From: Caryophanales bacterium UBA4100 | GTDB taxonomy: Bacteria; Bacillota; Bacilli; Paenibacillales; UBA4045 | DNA: 10,839 bases | Reading direction: 5' to 3' | Assembly: GCA_002383285.1 (NCBI GenBank) | Contig: DFXU01000102.1 | Location: 1 to 10,839, forward strand | In this document: positions 6,543-10,839 of the stretch, piece after piece | Position numbering within the stretch: the first letter of the stretch is position 1 | How the letters are laid out: every line of letters begins with the position of its first letter | The notes under the pieces: generated by a model | The model's database searches: none | Told to the model about the DNA's origin: nothing | Seen by the model: only the letters and a program-made list of their open reading frames with translations | Position numbers and translations under genes: made by a program

Positions 6543-7244
6543 TTAATCCTTCTTATCACCGTAATAATAATAGTAGTATTCCTTCTGGTCGCGATCCATG
6601 TTATTCAATACAACCCCAAGAATTCGAGCTTGAACATGATCAAGATTACTCTTCGCCTTCAATGCAGGTCCGCTCTTGACAGATTCTGAATCAATAACTA
6701 ATAATACGCCGTCACATAATGTGGAGACGATCTGAGCATCCGTCACAGCTAGTGCAGGCGGAGTATCAATAATAATATAGTCAAAGTGGTGTAATAATTC
6801 GGCGATTAAATCCTTCATCCGCTTCGAAGCAAGCATCTCCGATGGATTGGGCGGAATTGGACCAGAGGGTAATAGGAATAGATTAGGTATACCCGTCTCT
6901 ATGATGACATCCTTCGAGGAGCTCTGGCCTGTTAATATATTAGATATACCCATACGATTCGAGACTGAGAACGTATGATGCATCGTTGGTTTTCTTAGAT
7001 CTGAATCAATGACTAGAACTTGTTTGTCAGATTGTGCATAAGTCACAGCAAGATTCGCAGTTGTTGTTGACTTGCCTTCACCCGGGCTCGCTGATGTAAC
7101 CATGATACAGCGAATGTCATGATCAATAGAGGAGAATTGAATATTCGTTCTTAATGTACGATAAGCTTCCGAGATTGGCGATTTCGGATTATTCAATGTA
7201 ATTAAGGGGCGTCTAAGAGTGGACCTTGGCACGTTGTAGCTCAC
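6543..7244 (-). CDS. cpsD: Bacterial tyrosine kinase for polysaccharide synthesis (CpsD/CapB/YwqD type)
   Basis: This is the cytoplasmic BY-kinase half of a Gram-positive split co-polymerase. It autophosphorylates on C-terminal tyrosines and controls polymer assembly together with its membrane activator Wzz. In the 233 residues one sees E26-A-Y-R29-T-L-R32 (the ExxRxxR oligomerisation motif), Walker A S53-P-G-E-G-K58-S-T, Walker A' VLVIDSDLRKP (76-86), Walker B YIIIDTPP (156-163), and a terminal cluster of six tyrosines, Y223-Y228. The length is normal. The start is GTG 7244, overlapping the end of wzz by 32 bp; GTG 7232 is a serious alternative because AGGTGA lies 8 bases before it. The overlap implies translational coupling with wzz. 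The CpsB-type phosphatase encoded at the right edge is the expected dephosphorylating partner. UDP-glucose dehydrogenases are known substrates of such kinases, which fits the neighbouring ugd. Confidence 0.92.
   Translation of the reverse strand: MSYNVPRSTLRRPLITLNNPKSPISEAYRTLRTNIQFSSIDHDIRCIMVTSASPGEGKSTTTANLAVTYAQSDKQVLVIDSDLRKPTMHHTFSVSNRMGISNILTGQSSSKDVIIETGIPNLFLLPSGPIPPNPSEMLASKRMKDLIAELLHHFDYIIIDTPPALAVTDAQIVSTLCDGVLLVIDSESVKSGPALKAKSNLDHVQARILGVVLNNMDRDQKEYYYYYYGDKKD
6561..6578 (-). repeat. Run of six tyrosine codons at the kinase C-terminus
   Basis: Read on the minus strand the run is TAC TAC TAT TAT TAT TAC, a near-perfect trinucleotide repeat. It encodes the autophosphorylation cluster. 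Slippage here would add or remove tyrosines without breaking the frame. Confidence 0.85.
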
Positions 7245-7974
7245 CTACCTCTCTTGTTGTCACCAATACAGGAATCTTGCTTAAGTCCTCAGGCTTTACT
7301 TTTGGAATCATTGCTATCGTGGGTAGATTTAGATACCTCAGTACATCCTGCTCCGATCTGACAGAATCATCGAAGTATTCGATCAAGAATACAATGCCTA
7401 CCGATACCATAAGTGATACCACGATGCTGATTGCTACATTAAGTACTGGACTAGGCTTAACAGGCTGGGGGGTGGCTAATACCTTAGCTTCACTAAGCAT
7501 GAATACGTTATCTACCTGCATCAATGTGGATATTTCCTCGATGAACACATTCGATATCGCATTCACAATATTCGCGGCTTTACTCTGTGACAAATCCTGC
7601 ACTACTAATGTCATAACCTGGGTGTTATTCACTGATGAAACCTGTACCTTATTCACGAGCTGCTCTGGACTCAGCTTCCACTCTGGATGCTGCTCAGCAA
7701 CCTTGTTCATAATGGCGGGTGTCTTAATAATCTCTTTATAGGTGTCAATTAAACGTATATTCAAATTTACGGTGTTAATATCTAGCTCAGATAGTCCAAT
7801 ATCGGTTCGACTCTGATTCACGATCAATTTCGTTGAGGCCTCATAAATGGGTTCAAGAACGAATATACTGACTAACCCAGTAATCAACGAAGTAACAACA
7901 ACAATGGACAGAATCAACCATATTCGTTTTCTAATGATGCGGATGTAATCTCTGAGGTCTAATTCCGTTTCCAC
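7213..7974 (-). CDS. Wzz-type chain-length/co-polymerase and kinase activator (CpsC/CapA/YwqC type)
   Basis: The 253-residue membrane protein has the Wzz layout: a short cytoplasmic N-terminus (ELDLRDYIRIIRKR), TM1 at about 18-40, an extracytoplasmic domain of about 135 residues, a proline-rich stretch (TPQPVKPSPV, 168-177) just before TM2 at about 179-199, and a cytoplasmic tail (EYFDDSVRSEQDVL and on). In Gram-positive systems the tail activates the separate BY-kinase, here encoded by the overlapping next gene. The protein sets polymer length and links the kinase to the assembly machinery. The GTG start at 7974 is preceded by GGGGGG with about 8 bases of spacing. It follows the SLH gene by 90 bp, but a terminator lies in that gap, so its expression must come from read-through or from the extended -10 element at 7995-8003. 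Confidence 0.92.
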   Translation of the reverse strand: METELDLRDYIRIIRKRIWLILSIVVVTSLITGLVSIFVLEPIYEASTKLIVNQSRTDIGLSELDINTVNLNIRLIDTYKEIIKTPAIMNKVAEQHPEWKLSPEQLVNKVQVSSVNNTQVMTLVVQDLSQSKAANIVNAISNVFIEEISTLMQVDNVFMLSEAKVLATPQPVKPSPVLNVAISIVVSLMVSVGIVFLIEYFDDSVRSEQDVLRYLNLPTIAMIPKVKPEDLSKIPVLVTTREVGELQRAKVHS

Positions 7975-7994
7975 ACTAATGTCCCCCCGGTTCT

Positions 7995-8003
7995 ACTATA
8001 TCA
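7995..8003 (-). promoter_or_regulatory. Candidate extended -10 promoter for wzz-cpsD
   Basis: The minus-strand sequence TGATATAGT (8003-7995) fits the extended -10 form TGnTATAAT with one mismatch. No good -35 lies 16-18 bp upstream, where the terminator's G-rich arm is found. Transcription would begin near 7988, immediately before the wzz ribosome binding site. Confidence 0.4.
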
Positions 8004-8040
8004 AGAAAATAATCCCCCTCCCCACCAAGGGAGAGGAGGA
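8001..8040 (-). terminator. Rho-independent terminator behind the SLH gene
   Basis: On the minus strand a pyrimidine-rich arm (8040-8029) and a G-rich arm (8023-8013) form a GC-rich stem, with one or two bulged bases and a loop of about 5 nt. It is followed by TTATTTTCTT (8012-8003). It lies 25 bp after the SLH stop codon and 27 bp before the wzz start. Confidence 0.7.
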
Positions 8041-8064
8041 CTACGATCATTCCACACACAATCT

Positions 8065-10404
8065 TTATTGTAAATCAATCAAACTCTTAATGACTACAGC
8101 CGCTTGTGCACGAGTAGTAATACCCTTAGGATCAAACTTACCTGCGTAGCCGTTAATAATGCCTTGATCTACGACTAGAGCAGCAGACGTCTTATACACA
8201 CTGCCGATATCACCAGCATCAGTGAAACCAGTAAGTGCAGCATCTGAATCATCAACATCTACTTCATTCAATGTTAATTTCAATGTTCGAGCAACCATTA
8301 CAGCCATCTCTTGTCTAGTAATCGGAGCATTCGGATCGAAGCTATCTGTCGTTCTGCCTGCAATAATCCCCTTGGAGACAGCAGCTGCGACATATGGCTT
8401 ATACCAATCCGTATCCTTCACATCCTGGAAGTATTCCTTCGCATTGTTATCGAACAAGCTGAATGTGGATACGAGCATCTTAGCAAATTCAGCACGAGTT
8501 ACGTTCGCAGATGGGTCATATACACCTTCACCACGTCCGGCGATTATACCCTTGGCAGCCGCTACCTCAATCGAACGACCTGCCCAGCTCTTCACAGAGG
8601 CTGTATCGTTAAATTCCACCTTGTTCTCAACAATTGCGTAGGTCGAGAATGAATTGCGTTTTCCTTCGAAATATTTACCTTCGCTGTTATATTTACCACC
8701 ATAGAATTCAAGCTTACCATTGATAATCTTAGCAAGGGTTAATAGATCTGTATCATAGTCGCTAGTATCAGCAATTGGAAGCTTAAGGGTGACAGGTTTC
8801 TTGAATTCTATAATATCATTACCACCCGAAGTGAATTCAAAGTTGTAATAATCAGACGCTACTGGCTTACCAGAATTATCCCCAGACTCTTCTTTAGATT
8901 TCTTCTGAATGCTAAGTGTTGTATCTTCTTCAAACTCATTGGAATCAACAGTGATCTCGACTCCATTGACTGCTACTGCGACTGTATCAACACCTTCATC
9001 AGACATATCATCCATGAAATCTTTACCCAATGGAATTTCGACATCATCCGTTTCTACCGTGCCAAGATCCATTGTAAATTCGACCTCAGCCTTCTTACCA
9101 CCTGATGCTTCAAGATCCTTGTTCAATGTGTCAGCAAGAGCCTTGGCTTCCTTGGCTTTATTCACAAGCGCTGCAGTATCAATCGTAGGTTTAGATACCC
9201 CTCCGGTTACTACAACAGGAACTGTGGCTTTACCTGCTTCCTTAATCGCTTTCTCTACGGCTTTCTCTGCTTTCTTCACTTCTGCCTTCTTCTCAGCAGG
9301 AGGGAGTGTAGCAAGCTTATCAGCTAGATCCTTCAGAACTTCCTTGGCCACCTCAGAAGCTTGCCCTGGGAGTGTTGGAAGAACAACAGGATCTGGGTCT
9401 GGATTTGATGTACTAGGATTGTAATTAAATGTGATATCCCCTTGGAATAGCACAAGATGTTCGCCAGTATACTTCTCAGTCGCAGTTACAGACACTGTCT
9501 TCGAGCCTGTTGATGAGAATACAAAGCTTGTACCATCATGTGATACATTGCTGTCATTCTCACTCCAATCAATAAGAAGGTTCGGTATATTAACACCTCT
9601 AATAACTAATTGTGGTGTTAAGCTATTACTTGTCGTCGAATTGACCGCTAGGGCTGCTTGGGTACGGATATAACCCAATCCTAGAGCCTTTAACGCTGCA
9701 TTGTCAGGATCTACTGCCCCTAGGATATTATTCTTTACCGCGATAACTTGTGCGCCAGTTATACCATAATGCTCATAAATTTGACTTATCAAATAAGTTT
9801 GGTCTTGCATCATTGAATGAATCGCTTCATTAGCTACATCTTCGAGAGCCTGGGCTAATCCGGAACCACTTATTAAGGTAGCTAATAGTGTTGTTACGTT
9901 AACCTCACCTTCAAGAGCAGAAGCATAAGCAGTAATATCCGTGAAAGCTGCATTATCAACCCCGCCGCTTACACCAGCAGTAACAAGCAGTGTATGAATC
10001 ACTTGGCGGTTGTGATTATATATATCTAGCATATTACCCCCATCCGCCTGATAGGGAGCTGTCATCATATCTACCATTAAATCGAATAATTGGTATTGAA
10101 CGGTTATATCATTTCCTAGAGCACCACTAACCTGTGTCCAGATTGGTTCAATATGCGCAAGATCAATCGGATCATTGGGATCAAGGGCCTCAGCTAATGT
10201 TCTAGCTGCTCGAATATCAGCTTTTTCACTATCACTAAGCTTTCCATGAACAGAAGTCATCAAATCTACTAGCGGTTGTGCCGAAGCAGGTAATTCAGTA
10301 ATCTCATCAGGAATCACCGCCGCAACAGCAACCGATGAGAACATACCAACTACCATTGCTAGAACCATCGTCGAGCATATCCCTTTTATCAATAGCTTCT
10401 TCAT
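8065..10404 (-). CDS. Secreted protein with three C-terminal SLH domains
   Basis: The 779-residue protein is exported and should be held at the cell surface by its SLH domains, which bind pyruvylated secondary wall polymers. Residues 1-29 are a signal peptide (MKKLLIKG, hydrophobic core, AVAA cut). Residues about 30-255 are acidic and mostly helical. About 260-330 looks like a beta-sandwich, ending in TVSVTATEKYTGEHL. A Pro/Asp linker (NPDPDPVVLP) and a Lys/Ala/Glu-rich coiled-coil-like stretch (about 350-393) follow. About 440-595 is beta-rich, with FEFTSGG and KPVTLKLPI. SLH1, SLH2 and SLH3 span about 597-650, 657-710 and 725-779, with TRAE, TRQE and TRAQ motifs. I chose ATG 10404 because AGGTGG lies 8 bases before it; an in-frame GTG at 10416 has no such site. 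No catalytic domain is recognised. Its place between cpsB and wzz suggests a role at the polysaccharide-wall interface. Confidence 0.9.
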   Translation of the reverse strand: MKKLLIKGICSTMVLAMVVGMFSSVAVAAVIPDEITELPASAQPLVDLMTSVHGKLSDSEKADIRAARTLAEALDPNDPIDLAHIEPIWTQVSGALGNDITVQYQLFDLMVDMMTAPYQADGGNMLDIYNHNRQVIHTLLVTAGVSGGVDNAAFTDITAYASALEGEVNVTTLLATLISGSGLAQALEDVANEAIHSMMQDQTYLISQIYEHYGITGAQVIAVKNNILGAVDPDNAALKALGLGYIRTQAALAVNSTTSNSLTPQLVIRGVNIPNLLIDWSENDSNVSHDGTSFVFSSTGSKTVSVTATEKYTGEHLVLFQGDITFNYNPSTSNPDPDPVVLPTLPGQASEVAKEVLKDLADKLATLPPAEKKAEVKKAEKAVEKAIKEAGKATVPVVVTGGVSKPTIDTAALVNKAKEAKALADTLNKDLEASGGKKAEVEFTMDLGTVETDDVEIPLGKDFMDDMSDEGVDTVAVAVNGVEITVDSNEFEEDTTLSIQKKSKEESGDNSGKPVASDYYNFEFTSGGNDIIEFKKPVTLKLPIADTSDYDTDLLTLAKIINGKLEFYGGKYNSEGKYFEGKRNSFSTYAIVENKVEFNDTASVKSWAGRSIEVAAAKGIIAGRGEGVYDPSANVTRAEFAKMLVSTFSLFDNNAKEYFQDVKDTDWYKPYVAAAVSKGIIAGRTTDSFDPNAPITRQEMAVMVARTLKLTLNEVDVDDSDAALTGFTDAGDIGSVYKTSAALVVDQGIINGYAGKFDPKGITTRAQAAVVIKSLIDLQ

Positions 10405-10498
10405 TAACTCTACCACCTCAATATTCTATTATTTTACTAACAAAATGCCTATAAATATGTACTATAGAAACATGTCGAACTTTGTTGATATAATCCGT

Positions 10499-10554
10499 AT
10501 GTTATCACATATTATGGAATTCATCAATTATAAAGTAGTCCAAAACTCCTACAA
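10499..10554 (-). promoter_or_regulatory. Candidate promoters for the SLH gene
   Basis: Two minus-strand candidates overlap. The first has TTGTAG (10554-10549), a 16-bp spacer and a perfect TATAAT (10532-10527). The second has TTGATG (10527-10522), a 17-bp spacer and TAACAT (10504-10499). Either would give a leader of roughly 90-120 nt. The rest of the 10417-10581 gap is AT-rich without an ORF or terminator that I can see. Confidence 0.4.
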
Positions 10555-10588
10555 ATAACTCACCATCTCCCTACGAATGACTCACCAC
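10546..10588. repeat. Imperfect 21/22-bp tandem direct repeat over the cpsB stop
   Basis: Copy 1 is 10546-10566 and copy 2 is 10567-10588. After one 1-bp gap they differ at three positions. Copy 2 contains the TGA stop of the phosphatase gene, and copy 1 contains the candidate -35 box of the SLH promoter. Confidence 0.65.
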
Positions 10589-10839
10589 CTCTGGTACCAG
10601 CGCTTCTCTCGACGAGGCTCCCAGATATTGATCGGCAGGTTCTCGAACACCGCCCTCGCATTGTTCTTATAGTAGTTTACGTGGGAATCTCCTAATTTCC
10701 GTTGGATTAATGTGTAGGTCTCAGTCATGCCGAATGGACGCTGATCCGCATTATGCGCATCGGAGGCGATGATATGGACAAGCTGACGTTGGCACATCCT
10801 AACCGCGATCTGACGTATTCGGTTCCCGTATACGTCAGA
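10582..10839 (-). CDS. C-terminal part of a CpsB/YwqE-type tyrosine phosphatase (partial)
   Basis: The frame is open from the right edge to a TGA at 10582, giving the last 85 residues; the start lies outside the window. The segment HIIASDAHNADQRPFGM is the C-terminal metal-binding signature of manganese-dependent PHP-domain phosphotyrosine phosphatases (CpsB, YwqE, CapC), which normally have about 250 residues. A helical tail follows, with YYKNNARAVFENLPINIW matching the usual family ending. The enzyme removes phosphate from the tyrosine cluster of the cognate BY-kinase, here the cpsD product, and so controls polysaccharide assembly. Its position upstream of SLH, wzz and cpsD agrees with that role. 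The SLH gene starts 178 bp later, with promoter-like sequences in between. Confidence 0.9.
   Translation of the reverse strand, partial: SDVYGNRIRQIAVRMCQRQLVHIIASDAHNADQRPFGMTETYTLIQRKLGDSHVNYYKNNARAVFENLPINIWEPRREKRWYQRW

Noticed and set aside
7226..7741. 171-codon plus-strand open frame opposite wzz
   Set aside because: It is a shadow of wzz, which has the full domain layout and coupling to cpsD.
8909..9424. 171-codon plus-strand open frame opposite the SLH gene, and similar frames at 8222-8652
   Set aside because: They are antisense to a clearly real secreted protein. Their Ser/Thr-rich low-complexity translations mirror the Lys/Asp/Glu-rich sense strand, and they lack ribosome binding sites.
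10486..10494. Plus-strand TGATATAAT, an ideal extended -10 element
   Set aside because: No plus-strand gene lies downstream, the phosphatase gene runs the other way, and the sequence is in an AT-rich gap where chance matches are common.

Overview
This window looks like chromosomal DNA from a spore-forming, Gram-positive member of the Bacillota, most likely Paenibacillus or a close relative. The evidence is a three-SLH-domain surface protein, a Gram-positive-type split polysaccharide co-polymerase/tyrosine kinase pair (Wzz plus CpsD), a CpsB/YwqE-type PHP phosphatase, a CBO0543-family membrane protein, and purine-rich ribosome binding sites with several GTG starts. The genus is an inference from gene content only.

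Almost everything is on the minus strand. Transcription order starts at the right edge. Positions 10839-10582 hold the C-terminal end of the CpsB-type tyrosine phosphatase. Positions 10404-8065 encode a secreted protein with three SLH domains and a hairpin/T-tract terminator behind it. Positions 7974-7213 encode the Wzz chain-length/co-polymerase subunit, which overlaps cpsD (7244-6543), a bacterial tyrosine kinase with a C-terminal run of six tyrosines. A 248-bp gap containing a long AT-rich inverted repeat follows. Next come a UDP-glucuronate 4-epimerase-type SDR (6294-5275) and UDP-glucose 6-dehydrogenase (5200-3878). Together these make an extracellular polysaccharide locus: phosphatase and kinase regulate assembly, Wzz is the kinase activator, and the two sugar enzymes convert UDP-glucose to UDP-glucuronate and probably UDP-galacturonate, implying an acidic polymer. 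No glycosyltransferase, flippase or polymerase is visible in the window.

The locus ends abruptly at the ugd stop codon, where a 5'-truncated Rpn-family (PD-(D/E)XK nuclease/transposase-like) gene remnant (about 3877-3553) is joined. Beyond it lie a 37-kDa nucleoid-associated protein of the NdpA/YejK family (3412-2405), a convergent plus-strand CBO0543-like membrane protein (1901-2368), a divergently oriented four-TM membrane protein (1813-1412), and the 5' part of a large secreted protein (1341 to the left edge) with a discoidin-like domain followed by GLUG repeats. There is no gene-free stretch longer than 300 bases. I saw no tRNA, rRNA, CRISPR array or intact insertion sequence.

Nothing here is clearly a new biological system. 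The most interesting points are the SLH protein sitting between phosphatase and co-polymerase genes, an extended -10 element embedded in its terminator, the dual-pairing inverted repeat ahead of the sugar-enzyme genes, the in-frame tyrosine-codon run in the kinase, and the precise junction of ugd with the Rpn relic.
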